From a bacterium (GTDB taxonomy: Bacteria; Bacillota; Clostridia; Lachnospirales; Lachnospiraceae), in assembly GCA_023663725.1 (NCBI GenBank), contig JAMPGX010000003.1:178863-242862 (forward strand): DNA of 64,000 nucleotides, in the 5' to 3' direction. The notes beneath the pieces are model-generated. The model had not been told where the DNA came from, ran no database searches, and saw only the letters and a program-made list of their open reading frames with translations. The stretch's first letter is position 1. Each line of letters starts with the position of its first letter. Both the position numbers and the translations under genes were made by a program. Shown one piece after another: positions 36,932-47,201 of the stretch.

Positions 36932-39028
36932 TTATTTCTTCTTCTGCACTTCGATACGGTAGTTGACGTATTTCCCGCCAGTGTCAGCTAAAACGATAGT
37001 TCCGTCGTAGGTCTTGCCTGTTTTCGGGGAATAGAGCTTCTTCACGTTCGCCTTGCCGGATTTAAGGAGCGCGGCGGCAATCTTCGCGGAAAAGGCAGTT
37101 TTCCTTTCCTCAAAAAAGCGGTCATTCTTCCACATAACAAAGATACATTCCTTATTGCTGCAATAATAATTTTTCTTCCCCTCATGGACGGGGGAACCGC
37201 ACCGGGGGCATTTCCCGATTTCCGGCTTTTCCTCCCGGAACAAATCCTTTTTCCCGTCCGGCGCGGCGGCGTGTGTCTGCACAAGCTCCCGCGCCATAGC
37301 TTCAATGCCGGAGAGAAATTCGCCGGGGTCTGCGGCTCCCTTTGCTATCTGCGTCAGATTGTTTTCCCATTCTGCGGTAAGCTGCGGGGAAGTCAGCATA
37401 TCGGGCAGGACAGAGATAAGTGCGTTGCCGTTTGGCGTGGGGAAAAGCTGCTTCCCCTTGCGCTCCACAAAGCCGCCCTTTACCAGTTTTTCAATGACTG
37501 CGGCGCGGGTGGCGGGGGTGCCAAGTCCTTTGCGTTCCGCGTCCGGGTCGGTGTCCCCGTTCCCGGCACGTTCCATAGCGGAAAGCAAAGACGCTTCATT
37601 GTGGGGCTTCGGCGGCGTTGTGGTATGCTCCGTTACCTTTGCGGGCGGGTTTTCAAAGCCCTGTCCCTCGGAAAGCTCCGGCAGCTCCGCGTCCGCGTTC
37701 TCCCCGTCGTCAGCTTCGGGTTTTTCTTTCAGCGTCGCCCGGTATCTGCGTTCAAGCCCTTTCCACCCGTCAGAAAGTACGGTCTTTCCCCGCGCCGTAA
37801 ATTCCGTATCAGCGCATGAGAAAACCGCCGTAACCGCTTCAAAGACGTGCGGCTCGGCGGTGGCAAAGAGCAGACGCGCCCCCGCAAGGGTAAGGATATT
37901 CTTCTCGCTCTCCGGCAGCGTCGCAAGGTCGGTCTTTGCAAGCTCCATAGTGGGAATGATTGCGTGGTGGTCTGATACTTTGCTGCTGTCTAATACCTTT
38001 GCAATCTCCGGCGTGAAGTCCGCGCCCGCCATAAAGGGGAGCTTTCCGCAAAGCAGTTTGATTGTACTTTCAGCGGTGCCGTCCATGTCGTCGGTGAGAT
38101 AGCTGCTGTCTGTCCTCGGATAAGTCAAGAGCCGCTTTTCATACAGGGATTGTGCAAGGTCAAGGGTCTGCTTCGCGGTATATCCGAAAACGCGGTTCGC
38201 TTCCCGCTGCAAGGAAGTAAGGTCAAAGAGCTTCGGCGGTGCTGTGGTTTTCTTCTCTCTGGTGAGGGAAGCGCATATCGCCTTTCCCGCTTCGCAGGCT
38301 GCTTTCAGTCCGTCGGCCTTCTTCCTGTCTGAAATCCTATCGCTTGCCGCTTCCGCGCCGGACAATTCAAGGCGCACATGGTAATATTTCTCTTTCTTGA
38401 AATGGGAGATAGCCGCGCCCCGGTCGGTGAGCATTTTGAGGGTCGGGGTCTGGACGCGCCCCACGTTCAAGGTCTTTCCGTACAGGCAGGAAAAAAGGCG
38501 GGTGGCGTTAATGCCGATAAGCCAGTCAGCTTTTGCGCGGCAGAGGGCGGACGCAAAGAGCGCGTCATATTCCCGCCCGTCTTTGAGGTCGGCAAAGCCC
38601 GCCTTGATTGCTTCATGCTCCATTGAGGAAATCCACAAGCGGCGCATGGGCTTCTTGCAGCCTGCCACTTCGTAGACAAAGCGGAAAATCAGCTCGCCCT
38701 CGCGCCCCGCGTCACACGCATTTACCACTTCCGAAACGTCGGCGCGGTGCATAAGCTCCTTTAACGCCGCAAACTGCTTTTCTTTGTCCGGGTCAACGGC
38801 ATACTGCCATTCCTGCGGGAGAATGGGTAAGCTGTCCGTCTGCCATTTCCTGTACTGCTCCCCGTAAGCGGCAGCTTCCGCAAGCTGTACCAGATGACCG
38901 ACACACCACGAAATGAGGTAGCCGCCGCCCTCGATATAGCCGTCCTTTTTTTCTTTCACGCCAAGCGCGGCGGCGATAGTCTGCGCTACGCTTGGCTTCT
39001 CTGCAATGACTAAAATATGTGAAGCCAT
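36932..39028 (-). CDS. topB: DNA topoisomerase III
   Basis: The 698-residue type IA topoisomerase has the Toprim motifs EKPSVAQ and NACDAGREGEL. The catalytic tyrosine is in LLTYPRTDSS (about 313), and a C-terminal zinc-finger region carries CPRCG...CSNKEC. Element-encoded TopB copies are standard in CD1107/Tn1549-like elements and probably help process transfer intermediates. AAAGGAGG precedes the start. Confidence 0.93.
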   Translation of the reverse strand: MASHILVIAEKPSVAQTIAAALGVKEKKDGYIEGGGYLISWCVGHLVQLAEAAAYGEQYRKWQTDSLPILPQEWQYAVDPDKEKQFAALKELMHRADVSEVVNACDAGREGELIFRFVYEVAGCKKPMRRLWISSMEHEAIKAGFADLKDGREYDALFASALCRAKADWLIGINATRLFSCLYGKTLNVGRVQTPTLKMLTDRGAAISHFKKEKYYHVRLELSGAEAASDRISDRKKADGLKAACEAGKAICASLTREKKTTAPPKLFDLTSLQREANRVFGYTAKQTLDLAQSLYEKRLLTYPRTDSSYLTDDMDGTAESTIKLLCGKLPFMAGADFTPEIAKVLDSSKVSDHHAIIPTMELAKTDLATLPESEKNILTLAGARLLFATAEPHVFEAVTAVFSCADTEFTARGKTVLSDGWKGLERRYRATLKEKPEADDGENADAELPELSEGQGFENPPAKVTEHTTTPPKPHNEASLLSAMERAGNGDTDPDAERKGLGTPATRAAVIEKLVKGGFVERKGKQLFPTPNGNALISVLPDMLTSPQLTAEWENNLTQIAKGAADPGEFLSGIEAMARELVQTHAAAPDGKKDLFREEKPEIGKCPRCGSPVHEGKKNYYCSNKECIFVMWKNDRFFEERKTAFSAKIAAALLKSGKANVKKLYSPKTGKTYDGTIVLADTGGKYVNYRIEVQKKK

Positions 39029-39043
39029 TATAAAATCCTCCTT

Positions 39044-39232
39044 TCAGCGTTCCGGCGCGGTATGCTTCTTCTCCTGTGCCTGTTTCAGACAATAGCCGAT
39101 ACAGGGGGATTGCGCCTTATAAGGGCAGCGCATACACGCCGGGGATTGTGGAACGGGCGGCGCATTGTCACGCCGCCCGGTGGGTCTTTGTATCATCATT
39201 TTTTCTAAAGGGTTTTCGGTGAAAAGTGTCAT
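39044..39232 (-). CDS. Small cysteine-containing hypothetical protein
   Basis: This 62-residue protein has four cysteines ([16 protein letters not shown]), which could bind a metal ion. The start overlaps the stop of the DUF4366 gene (ATGA), suggesting coupled translation; it ends 15 bases before topB. No family name is known to me. Confidence 0.6.
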   Translation of the reverse strand: MTLFTENPLEKMMIQRPTGRRDNAPPVPQSPACMRCPYKAQSPCIGYCLKQAQEKKHTAPER

Positions 39233-39942
39233 GCGTCCCCGTCCTCCGTTCCGTCGTCGCCCTCTGTGCCGTCAGCTTCCGGCTCGTCCTCGTCGTAGTC
39301 GTCAAAGTCGAAATCCTCAAGGTCGGTGTCGCCCTTGACGCTCTGCTTCGGTTTCATAAACTTAAAGTAGTAGAGTGCGCCCCCGCCGCCAAGAATTGCC
39401 ATGACAAGGAAAAGCACAAGCCCGCCTGTATTGCTTTTCTTTTCCGGCTTCTCTGCGGGTTCCTCGGTTTCCGGCTCCGCTTCCTTTCCGTTACAGGCGG
39501 TCATGTTGTCCTTGCAGACGGGGCAGCCAACATTTACTTTCCCGGCTTCGCATTTATCGCTACAACTGCAAACGGCGGGCGGTGCTGCTGTTTCGGTGCT
39601 TCCGTCCTCCATGAGTGCCATAAGGTCGGCTTCGTCCACTTGATTAAGGAAATGGACGGTGTTCTCGCCCTCGTCGTCCCGGTCAATGAGGATATAAAAA
39701 TAATTGCCGTTTTTGGTCGTTACTGTGATAAGCTGTTTGTTGCCGCCGAAATCGTCTACAAGGGTCGCGTTCCCGTCCGGGGTAAGGGGTTCTTCCTTTT
39801 TGGGTTCTTCATAGATAACGCCGCTGTCGTCGGTGTCGTCCTGTCCCTCCGGGGTCTGTGCAAAGGCGGTGACGGAAAAGCCGCCCATGAGGAAAAGGGC
39901 GGCGCATAATGCGGTCAGTGTTCTAAGGATTTTCTTATTCAT
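39229..39942 (-). CDS. DUF4366 (CD1107-family) mobile element membrane protein
   Basis: The 237-residue protein has a signal peptide (about 1-30, cleavage after AFA), an extracellular domain with a cysteine-rich part ([16 protein letters not shown]), one transmembrane helix (about 178-200) and a very acidic cytoplasmic tail. This is the CD1107 family of conjugative elements, thought to be part of the surface transfer apparatus. ATG 39942 follows GGAGG and begins the signal peptide; it overlaps DUF4315 by 8 bases. Confidence 0.82.
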   Translation of the reverse strand: MNKKILRTLTALCAALFLMGGFSVTAFAQTPEGQDDTDDSGVIYEEPKKEEPLTPDGNATLVDDFGGNKQLITVTTKNGNYFYILIDRDDEGENTVHFLNQVDEADLMALMEDGSTETAAPPAVCSCSDKCEAGKVNVGCPVCKDNMTACNGKEAEPETEEPAEKPEKKSNTGGLVLFLVMAILGGGGALYYFKFMKPKQSVKGDTDLEDFDFDDYDEDEPEADGTEGDDGTEDGDA

Positions 39943-40204
39943 TTTCGGTGTCCTCCATTTCTTCGGTGTCATGGTCTGCGGGGTAGTCCGGCGCGGCTTC
40001 CATGCCCGGAATACTGCCGCCGGAAAGCATAGCGGAAAGTTCCTGCGGGGTCATACGCATAGCGCGTACAAGCTGCACGATTTCAAGGTTTTCCGCTTCG
40101 GTTTTCTGTGCTTCAAGCCCCCGCAGCTTGTTCTGGTACTCGGTGATTTTCTCGCGGGTCTTTGCAATCTCTTTGTTGATACGTTCAATCTTGCTCATAG
40201 CCAT
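39935..40204 (-). CDS. DUF4315-family protein
   Basis: The 89-residue protein has an N-terminal coiled coil ([20 protein letters not shown]) and an acidic end. It matches DUF4315, a constant neighbour of DUF4366 in these conjugative elements. AAAGGAG is upstream of the start. Function unknown. Confidence 0.78.
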   Translation of the reverse strand: MAMSKIERINKEIAKTREKITEYQNKLRGLEAQKTEAENLEIVQLVRAMRMTPQELSAMLSGGSIPGMEAAPDYPADHDTEEMEDTENE

Positions 40205-40234
40205 AAATAAATTTCTCCTTTCAGATTTTTGTTG

Positions 40235-42418
40235 TCAGTTCCAGTTCATCAAGCCGTAGCCCTTGATACAGGAATAGTTAAGGTCGTAGCTCTTGATTTT
40301 ACAGGCGTCGCCGGAATTGCCCTCTACGGTGTAGACGCGGCTCCCGTCTGTGCCTATCACAAGCCCTACATGGTCTGCGCTCCCGTCCCCGTCCCAGTCA
40401 AAAAAGATAGCGTCGCCGGGGGCGATATTCTCATAGCCCCTCGCGCCCCATTGCCCGCGTGACTGGAACCACGGTACGCCCTGTGACTGGCACCCGGCAA
40501 AGCGCGGTTCAGATAGCCCGGCTTGCCCGTAGCACCATGAAACGAAACAGGCGCACCACTCCACGCGGCTGTTAAATCCGTACCAGCTCCAATAAGGACG
40601 CCCGCCCACGTTGCCGACTTGCTGCTTTGCAAGGTCTACAATGGCGGTATTGCCGGGGCGCGTCCCGTTCACAAGCTGTACGCCGCTTAAATCCTCGGAC
40701 GTTCCTGTGTCGGGTGAGCCGCCGCCGAAAAGCAGCGGCTTGTTGCCGCTTGTTTCCAGATAGACGCGGTACATTTCAAGCTGTTCCGGCGTTAGAAGCT
40801 CCGAAACAAAATCGGATATGAGGCGGTTTTCCAGTTTCACGTTGAGAATGTAATAATTGTAGGCGACTTCAACCTCATATTCGTAGGTTTCCGTACTGGT
40901 CGCGCCCGTTACCGGGTCGGTGACGGTACGTGTGCCTGTGCGGTTTTCCGTCCTGTGGCGCACTTCAATTTCTTCCGTCAGCGTCAAGGTGTACTGCATA
41001 CCAAAGACGCGGTTTAATTCTGCCTGTGCGCTCTGCGGGGTGTAGGTCTGCAAGAGGGCGGTAAGGTAGGACGCTAATTCATGGGGGTTATGCCCGATAC
41101 TGTCAAGGTCATAGCGGTATTCGTCATAGCCCGGATAATCCTGCTCGATATTGTCAATCTGCTGCTGAAGCTCGGCTTCCTTTGCGGCGTAATTATTTTC
41201 CGTTGCCACAAGGTCGCTGTCCTCCGACGTGTAGGAAGTCCCAAGTATGCCGTTCATCAAGCCGGAGAACATAGAACCGCAAGAGGAAAGTCCCGCCGAA
41301 ATCATAATGAATAAGAGCAGCGCGGCAATGGCGATACATACGCCCGCCGGGTGCCGCCCTACAAAAGCGATTGTCTTTTTGGTTTCCTCTGCGGTTTTCT
41401 TCGCTGCCTTGCGGGTGTTCTCTGCGGCTTTCTGCGCCGTTTTCGCGCCGCCTTTCTTTGCTGCCTTTGCATACTGCCGCTTGATTTGCTGCTTCTGCAT
41501 GAAGCGGGAAAGGGGATTGCTCCCAATCTGCGGGTTTTCGTGTAAGGTTTTGTGGTACTGGAAATCCACATTCGCCTTGAACGCCGCTTTCTCTGCCTTT
41601 GCCGCCGCCCGGTAGGGTTTGAGCTTATGCCTGCGGTAGCCCTCCCGGATTTTCCGCGCCCCGTACTTTGCGCCTTTCTCCGCTAATTCTTCGGATTTAT
41701 GCGCCCCCTCAACGCCGGAATTGTCCTTTTCAACGGAATGTATCTTGTTGTGGACGAAAATACCCGCTTCCTGCGCGGGGCGGGATAGCGGGCTGTTATG
41801 GGGTTTGTTTTTTCCTATGGGCTTTTCCTGTTCCTCAAAGCGTAGGCGGGTCTTGCCCTTACCCGTAGCTTCGTCAAAAGTGCGCTCCTTTACAAGTTTC
41901 TTTTCTTTGGGGATAGCCGCCTTTGCCGCGTCCAGGCGGTGGTTGGCTTTATCCGATTTTCGGATATATTTTTCAAGCTCCGGCGTCGCCCGTTCCTCGT
42001 CGGTAAACTGCAAGCGGGAAGTGCGGGCGCGGGCTTCGGCTTCTGCCTGTGCTTTCCTTGCCGCCTTTTTGCTCGCTTTCCGGGTATGCGCCCCGTCGAT
42101 ACGTTCAAAGACACGCTCGGCGGTGGCGGTGTCCTGTTCCCGTTCTGCTCCCGGCGCATGGGGAAGCGGCGCGTCGGATAAGGGAGCGGAAGCTGAGCCG
42201 CCCGGTAGGGGCTGCGCTGCCTGTTCCGGCTGCTGCGGGGCGGCTTCCTTTTTTGCAAGGTCGGCGTCCCTTATGCGGTTGCTGATACGCTTCTTTTTGC
42301 CTGTGGCGGCGTTTACCTCGACAGCTCCCTCGCGGGTCATTTTCTGCGTGACTTTCTCACGCGCTCGATACTGTTTTATTTGTCTGTCCCTCCAATCCGC
42401 GCCCTTGCAAGGGCGCAA
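40235..42418 (-). CDS. CD1108-family transfer protein with CHAP cell-wall hydrolase domain
   Basis: The 727-residue protein has a long basic, disordered N-terminal half, a transmembrane helix (about 352-372) and an extracellular region. It ends in a CHAP-type amidase/endopeptidase domain (about 590-727) with catalytic Cys in EWCACFVSWC and His in DHVGLVIG. It would open the peptidoglycan for the conjugation channel, like VirB1-type enzymes. The start TTG 42418 overlaps the methyltransferase gene by 43 bases; a later ATG (MTREGAVEVN) is possible. Confidence 0.83.
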   Translation of the reverse strand: MRPCKGADWRDRQIKQYRAREKVTQKMTREGAVEVNAATGKKKRISNRIRDADLAKKEAAPQQPEQAAQPLPGGSASAPLSDAPLPHAPGAEREQDTATAERVFERIDGAHTRKASKKAARKAQAEAEARARTSRLQFTDEERATPELEKYIRKSDKANHRLDAAKAAIPKEKKLVKERTFDEATGKGKTRLRFEEQEKPIGKNKPHNSPLSRPAQEAGIFVHNKIHSVEKDNSGVEGAHKSEELAEKGAKYGARKIREGYRRHKLKPYRAAAKAEKAAFKANVDFQYHKTLHENPQIGSNPLSRFMQKQQIKRQYAKAAKKGGAKTAQKAAENTRKAAKKTAEETKKTIAFVGRHPAGVCIAIAALLLFIMISAGLSSCGSMFSGLMNGILGTSYTSEDSDLVATENNYAAKEAELQQQIDNIEQDYPGYDEYRYDLDSIGHNPHELASYLTALLQTYTPQSAQAELNRVFGMQYTLTLTEEIEVRHRTENRTGTRTVTDPVTGATSTETYEYEVEVAYNYYILNVKLENRLISDFVSELLTPEQLEMYRVYLETSGNKPLLFGGGSPDTGTSEDLSGVQLVNGTRPGNTAIVDLAKQQVGNVGGRPYWSWYGFNSRVEWCACFVSWCYGQAGLSEPRFAGCQSQGVPWFQSRGQWGARGYENIAPGDAIFFDWDGDGSADHVGLVIGTDGSRVYTVEGNSGDACKIKSYDLNYSCIKGYGLMNWN

Positions 42419-43338
42419 TACTCGGCGTTTATCTCAATGCCTATATAATGCCTGTCAAGCTGCCTTGCGGCGGCTCCCGTCGTGCCGCTTCCGAAAAAGG
42501 GGTCAAGCACAACGCCGTTTTCCGGGCAGCCCGCCTTGATACAGGTTTTGGCTAACTTCGGCGGGAACGCGGCGAAATGCCCGCCCTTGTAGGGTACGGT
42601 ATTGATAAGCCACACGTCCCGCCTGTTCCGCATGGTCGGCATGAGGGCTTCGTCGTAATAGCCGCCGTCCCTTGCCCGGTTCAAGCCCTGTACTTTCCCC
42701 TGTCCGGGTACTTCCGCTGCATATTTCTGTCCTGCGCTGCGCCCGGTGCGGTACCGCGCCGCCGTTGTGGGGGCTAACGGCTCGGCAATGGCGGCAGCGT
42801 CATAAAAATATTTCTTTGATTTTGTCAGTAAGAAGATATGCTCATAGCAGCGGGTAGGGCGGTCTTTGCAGCTCTCCGGCATGGGGTTTTCTTTCTGCCA
42901 GATGATGTCGCTCCGCAGATACCACCCGTCAGCGCGTAAGGAAAATGCTAAGAGCCACGGGATACCGATTAAGTCTTTCTGCTTGCAGCCCGCCGCCTGT
43001 CTTGCGATTGACACTCCCTGTCCGTTCCTGCCTTTGGGGTTCTTCGGGTCGGTGAAGCTCCCTTTGTTCCCGGTGCCGCAGTAGGTGTCCGCGATATTCA
43101 GCCAGAGTGTGCCGTCAGAGCGCAGTACCCGGCGCAGTTCGCGGAAAACTTCGGTAAGCCTGTCAATATACTGCTCCGGCGTGTCCTCCCGCCCAATCTG
43201 CATATCAAGCCCGTAATCCCTAAGTGCATAGTAGGGCGGGCTTGTGACGCAGCAATGTACGCTTTCGCCGGGAAGCTCCCGCAATGCAGAAAGCGCGTCC
43301 CGGTTGATGATAAAATCCGTTTTCAATTCCTCTTTCAT
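42376..43338 (-). CDS. Site-specific DNA methyltransferase
   Basis: The 320-residue protein has the catalytic motif TSPPYYALRDYG (about residue 32) before the SAM-binding motif DPFFGSGTTGAAA (about 285), the beta-class order of N4-cytosine or N6-adenine methyltransferases. SPPY favours N4-cytosine but does not prove it. No restriction partner is adjacent, so it is an orphan enzyme likely protecting the element from host restriction, together with the Ard protein. Confidence 0.9.
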   Translation of the reverse strand: MKEELKTDFIINRDALSALRELPGESVHCCVTSPPYYALRDYGLDMQIGREDTPEQYIDRLTEVFRELRRVLRSDGTLWLNIADTYCGTGNKGSFTDPKNPKGRNGQGVSIARQAAGCKQKDLIGIPWLLAFSLRADGWYLRSDIIWQKENPMPESCKDRPTRCYEHIFLLTKSKKYFYDAAAIAEPLAPTTAARYRTGRSAGQKYAAEVPGQGKVQGLNRARDGGYYDEALMPTMRNRRDVWLINTVPYKGGHFAAFPPKLAKTCIKAGCPENGVVLDPFFGSGTTGAAARQLDRHYIGIEINAEYCALARARIGGTDK

Positions 43339-45803
43339 GCGCCGCCCTCCGTTTCCTCCGGCTTCGTCGTCATTACCCGGTAAAGCTCGGTGTCTTTCGG
43401 GAAGCGGTCTACAAAGGGCAGCGTCACGTTCCCGTAGAAGATAAGCCCCTCGCCCGCTTCGGTATGGGTGACATACTTCATCTGCTGCGGGGAGATGTTG
43501 AGCTGCTTCGCAAGGATAGCCCGGTCGCCCGCCGCCTGGTTGAGCATGAGGACAAAATCAGAGTTTTCAAAGATATTCTCCACTTCGCGGGAAGCAAGCA
43601 AATCCTTGACGTTCTGCGTTATGGCTGTGGGTATGCCGCCCCATTTTCTGAAACGCTTCCAGATTTCGACGGAATAGGCGGCGGTCTGTTCCTCTTTCAA
43701 GAGAAGATGAAATTCGTCCATGTAGTACCGCGTGGATTTCCTTTCTGCCCGGTTGACGGTGACGCGGTTCCATACCTGGTCCTGCACAATGAGCATACCT
43801 AACTTTTTGAGCTGCTTCCCAAGCTGCTTGATGTCAAAGCAGACAAGGCGGTTAGAAAGCTCTACGTTCGTCCGGTGGTTAAAGACGTTAAGGCTCCCGG
43901 AAACATACAGCTCCAACGCCGCCGCGATACGCGCCGCTTCCGGCTCCGGCTGCTTCAAAAGCTCGTTGTAGAGGTCGCCAAGGACAGGCATTTTCGCCGG
44001 GTCGGGGTCTGCAAGGAAAGGGCGGTACACATTCCGTACAGCGCGGTCAATGACGGTCTTATCGACGGGCTGCAAGCCCTCCTTGCCGCCAATGACAAGT
44101 TCGCAGAGGGAAAGGATAAAGTCGGATTTTAAGGCAAGGGGGCTGTCGTCCTCGGAATAATTTAAGTTAATATCCATAGGGTTCACATACTGGGGCTTCC
44201 CGTCAATGCCTTTTCCCGTAGGCGATAAGCGTATCACTTGCCCGCCAAGCCGTTGCACAAGGGAAAAATACTCTGCTTCGGGGTCGCAGATGATAATGTC
44301 GTCGTCGGTGATGAGGAAAGCGTTTGTCATTTCCCGTTTTGCCGCAAAGGATTTCCCGCTTCCCGGCGTCCCCAAGATTAAGCCGTTGGGGTTTTTGAGC
44401 TGCTTGCGGTCGCAGAGTATCATGTTGTTGCTAAGGGCATTTAAGCCGTAGTACAAAGCCGCGCCCGTCTGGAAAAGCTCCTGTGTGATAAAGGGGATAA
44501 AGATAGCGGTGCTTGATGTGGTAAGCCCCCGCTGTATGGTGATAAGGTTCTCTCCAAGCGGTACAGAGGACATAAGCCCCGCTTCCTGCTGATAGTCAAG
44601 GCGGGTGAGGGCGCAGTTGTTCTTCTGTGCAATGCCCGCCGCCGCGAATACGTCATTTTCCAGTTTCCGCTTCGTGTCCGCCATGTTCACCACAAGGAAC
44701 GTGAGCAGGAACATACGCTCGTTGCGGCTCTGTAAATCCTGTAAGAGATTTTTCGCTTCGCTGCCGAACGTGGCAAGGTCGGACGGGATTATGTCCATGT
44801 CGTAGCCGCTGCGTACCGCTTTTTTCTGTTCCTCGATTTTCATTTTGTCAAGGTCGGTAATCTTGCGCTTGATTGTCTTTATGGCTTCGGTCTGGTCGAT
44901 ACTGTGGATATGCAGGTTGACAATAACGCCCGTTTCCAAGTCCAGTATGTCGGATAAGATACGGTCGTTTAACTCCGGGGCAAGGATTTCAAGGAATGAA
45001 ACCGCGCCGATTTTCTTTCCCATGCGGAAATAACGCCCCTCGCCGAAACGGAAAGAGGGCGGCGCGATAAAATCCTTTGTGGAAAGCCCGGACGGGGCAA
45101 GCCACGAAAAGTCAAAGGCGAACTGCCCGCCCTCCGGGTGGAAAATGCCATGCAGCATTTTAAGGCGTTCATAGCCCGTCATGGGGCGGGCAGATACGCC
45201 CAAGAGCTTAAAGTTGTTGAGTACGTCCGTTTCGATACGGGCAAGGCGGGATTTTGCCGCCGCAAGGGAATCGGCTTCAATGGCAAAGGTGATGTACTTC
45301 GCCTTGACAAGCCCGTTGTTCCCCTTTGCAAGCTGGTTTTTCAGCATATCCCCGTATTCGCTGCGGATAGAATTGAAAGCGTCGTCCTGTGCCGGGATAT
45401 TGATAGCCTTTTCCGCTTCGCCTCGCTGTGTCCCTTGATTGATGAAAGAGAGCTGCACCGAAACGGAAGCGTCAAAGTAGTTTAAGAAGTCGCACCAGTT
45501 CTCAAAAATGGCGGTCTTGTCGTCTGCCTGTGCAAGCTGATAGTTAATATCTTCAAAGGCTACGGTCTTTGAGTATTTCCGTCCCGTCACTTTACAGATA
45601 CCGTCCGGGTACATCTGGATATAGGGGATTGTCTGCTGCGCGGTGTGCGCTTTCCCGTCGCCCTTTGCCTGTCTGATGATTTCCGCAATCTGCTTTTTCT
45701 CTGCGCGGGTGAGCTTGCGGGGCGGGTTAGCCTTTGCGTGTGCGTTTCCCGCCGCGCTGTTTCTTTGTGTTTCCTTTTGCAATCGCTGATACCTCCTTTT
45801 CAA
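43335..45803 (-). CDS. virB4: VirB4-type conjugation ATPase
   Basis: The 822-residue ATPase energises the type IV secretion channel. Walker A is GTPGSGKSFAAKREM (about residue 484) and Walker B is YYMDEFHLLL (about 698). The family N-terminal domain (AFEDINYQLAQADDKTAIFE) is present. It overlaps the methyltransferase by four bases and PrgI by 77, in a continuous transfer operon. Confidence 0.93.
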   Translation of the reverse strand: MKRRYQRLQKETQRNSAAGNAHAKANPPRKLTRAEKKQIAEIIRQAKGDGKAHTAQQTIPYIQMYPDGICKVTGRKYSKTVAFEDINYQLAQADDKTAIFENWCDFLNYFDASVSVQLSFINQGTQRGEAEKAINIPAQDDAFNSIRSEYGDMLKNQLAKGNNGLVKAKYITFAIEADSLAAAKSRLARIETDVLNNFKLLGVSARPMTGYERLKMLHGIFHPEGGQFAFDFSWLAPSGLSTKDFIAPPSFRFGEGRYFRMGKKIGAVSFLEILAPELNDRILSDILDLETGVIVNLHIHSIDQTEAIKTIKRKITDLDKMKIEEQKKAVRSGYDMDIIPSDLATFGSEAKNLLQDLQSRNERMFLLTFLVVNMADTKRKLENDVFAAAGIAQKNNCALTRLDYQQEAGLMSSVPLGENLITIQRGLTTSSTAIFIPFITQELFQTGAALYYGLNALSNNMILCDRKQLKNPNGLILGTPGSGKSFAAKREMTNAFLITDDDIIICDPEAEYFSLVQRLGGQVIRLSPTGKGIDGKPQYVNPMDINLNYSEDDSPLALKSDFILSLCELVIGGKEGLQPVDKTVIDRAVRNVYRPFLADPDPAKMPVLGDLYNELLKQPEPEAARIAAALELYVSGSLNVFNHRTNVELSNRLVCFDIKQLGKQLKKLGMLIVQDQVWNRVTVNRAERKSTRYYMDEFHLLLKEEQTAAYSVEIWKRFRKWGGIPTAITQNVKDLLASREVENIFENSDFVLMLNQAAGDRAILAKQLNISPQQMKYVTHTEAGEGLIFYGNVTLPFVDRFPKDTELYRVMTTKPEETEGGA

Positions 45804-46134
45804 GTTTTCTCTGCCGCTCTAAGACGGAATAAAAGTTGTCTGTCCTGTATGGTCGTTCTTTGGGGGCTATGAATTTCGTCTGAATGATGTTTTTTACCAC
45901 CACTTCAAGGGGCTGTCCATGCTTCTCATACATGGCAAGCAGGAAACAGGGCAGCATGACGGCAATCATAGCCATAGACGCAAGGCTTGTGCCTGTGCTG
46001 TCTTTGAGCAGGAAGAAAAGCGGAAGCCCTAAAACAAGAGCCACCGCGAAACATACAATCTGCCGTTTTGTAAGGTTGAACGCTACTTTTGTCTTGACTT
46101 TGGATAAGTCTTTGGGTACGGGTACATACGCCAA
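45727..46134 (-). CDS. PrgI-family membrane protein (VirB3-like)
   Basis: The 135-residue protein starts AYVPVPKDLSKVKTKVAFNL and has two transmembrane helices (about 26-43 and 49-68), as in PrgI proteins. These lie beside VirB4 and probably act as VirB3. The start is TTG 46134, five bases after AAAGGAGG; the longer frame has no ribosome site. The gap to the TrbL-like gene (46135-46312) has no gene. Confidence 0.85.
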   Translation of the reverse strand: MAYVPVPKDLSKVKTKVAFNLTKRQIVCFAVALVLGLPLFFLLKDSTGTSLASMAMIAVMLPCFLLAMYEKHGQPLEVVVKNIIQTKFIAPKERPYRTDNFYSVLERQRKLEKEVSAIAKGNTKKQRGGKRTRKG

Positions 46135-46312
46135 GCAAAAACCTCCTTTCGCTGTGTTTTGTGCTGCTGTAACTTCCCATAAGGGCAATCAAGGCAAAGG
46201 TCAGTTTATGCCCTTTGCCCGTCCCTATTCTATGGGGTTTTCCCGCGTCAAGACCGGGTAGTATTTTCGCCGCTTCGCTCTGAAAATCTCCACCCTTACC
46301 CTTGACACGCCG

Positions 46313-47182
46313 CTAATGCGCGGAAAAAATCGACTTCGCAAGTGCGCCGGATTTGAACAGGGAGAAACAGAGGATAACGGTATAGGCTGCAAGGGAGAAT
46401 ATCGCGCTGTGCAGGTTGTCCGCTATTATCATGTTGTTCACCAGTACGGCATATATGCCGACGCATATCATTATGAGGAAGCCTTGAAAACCAAGTGCGA
46501 ACAGGGATTTCAGATAGTTGTTGCCTATCTGTCCCCATTCCCGGTTAGTCATTGTTGCAAACGGGATAGGCGATACCGAACAGTAAAGGTAAATCTCTAT
46601 CATGCGCCCGTAGAGGATAACGGTTATCAGTACGGACATGATTTTCATGCACAAGCTCACAAGGCTTGTTTCCATGACAAGTAAGAGCAGTTCGGGGATT
46701 TCCATAGCGTCAAGCCCGCTCTGCATGGACGACAGGGCGGCGGCAACATCAATATTCGTGCTGCCGCCGATTACCCCCGCCGCGCCGGAAACGACGTGCT
46801 GTGCAACGTCGAACACCGCCATTGTAATGTCAAAGGTGTGCGTCACAAGATAGACTGCGACGTATGCCTTGAACACCCATTTGAAGAACATGGAAGTGTC
46901 AACGTCGTGCATATTGTTCTTTTCCGTTACCATGCTGATAAGCTCATAGCATAGGACGTAGGTAATGACAAGCCCCGCAATGGGTACGATTACATTCTCC
47001 GACAAAGTGCGTATCATGGAGAATATGCCCGCGTTCCACCCCTGCGGGGTCTGCCCTACCTCTGTGGCGATAGTGGAAACTTTCTCGTTCACGTCCCCGA
47101 ACATAGTTGACAGATTACCGTTTATGGCACCGATAAGGATTCCTTTTATCCATTCGTTAATCGCGTCAAGTATGCTCTGCAT
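46313..47182 (-). CDS. TrbL/VirB6-like conjugal transfer protein (CD1112 family)
   Basis: The 289-residue polytopic protein has about six transmembrane helices. It begins with an amphipathic stretch (INEWIKGILIGAINGNL) and has the membrane segment IVPIAGLVITYVLCYELISM. This is the inner-membrane channel component of these conjugation systems. It is 19 bases downstream of the Maff2 gene. Confidence 0.87.
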   Translation of the reverse strand: MQSILDAINEWIKGILIGAINGNLSTMFGDVNEKVSTIATEVGQTPQGWNAGIFSMIRTLSENVIVPIAGLVITYVLCYELISMVTEKNNMHDVDTSMFFKWVFKAYVAVYLVTHTFDITMAVFDVAQHVVSGAAGVIGGSTNIDVAAALSSMQSGLDAMEIPELLLLVMETSLVSLCMKIMSVLITVILYGRMIEIYLYCSVSPIPFATMTNREWGQIGNNYLKSLFALGFQGFLIMICVGIYAVLVNNMIIADNLHSAIFSLAAYTVILCFSLFKSGALAKSIFSAH

Positions 47183-47201
47183 AAGCCTTTACCCGCGCTT
47201 C

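Noticed and set aside
40366-42539. Several plus-strand frames up to 272 residues
   Set aside because: They oppose the CD1108 and methyltransferase genes and give Cys/Ser/Ala/Phe-rich text without motifs.
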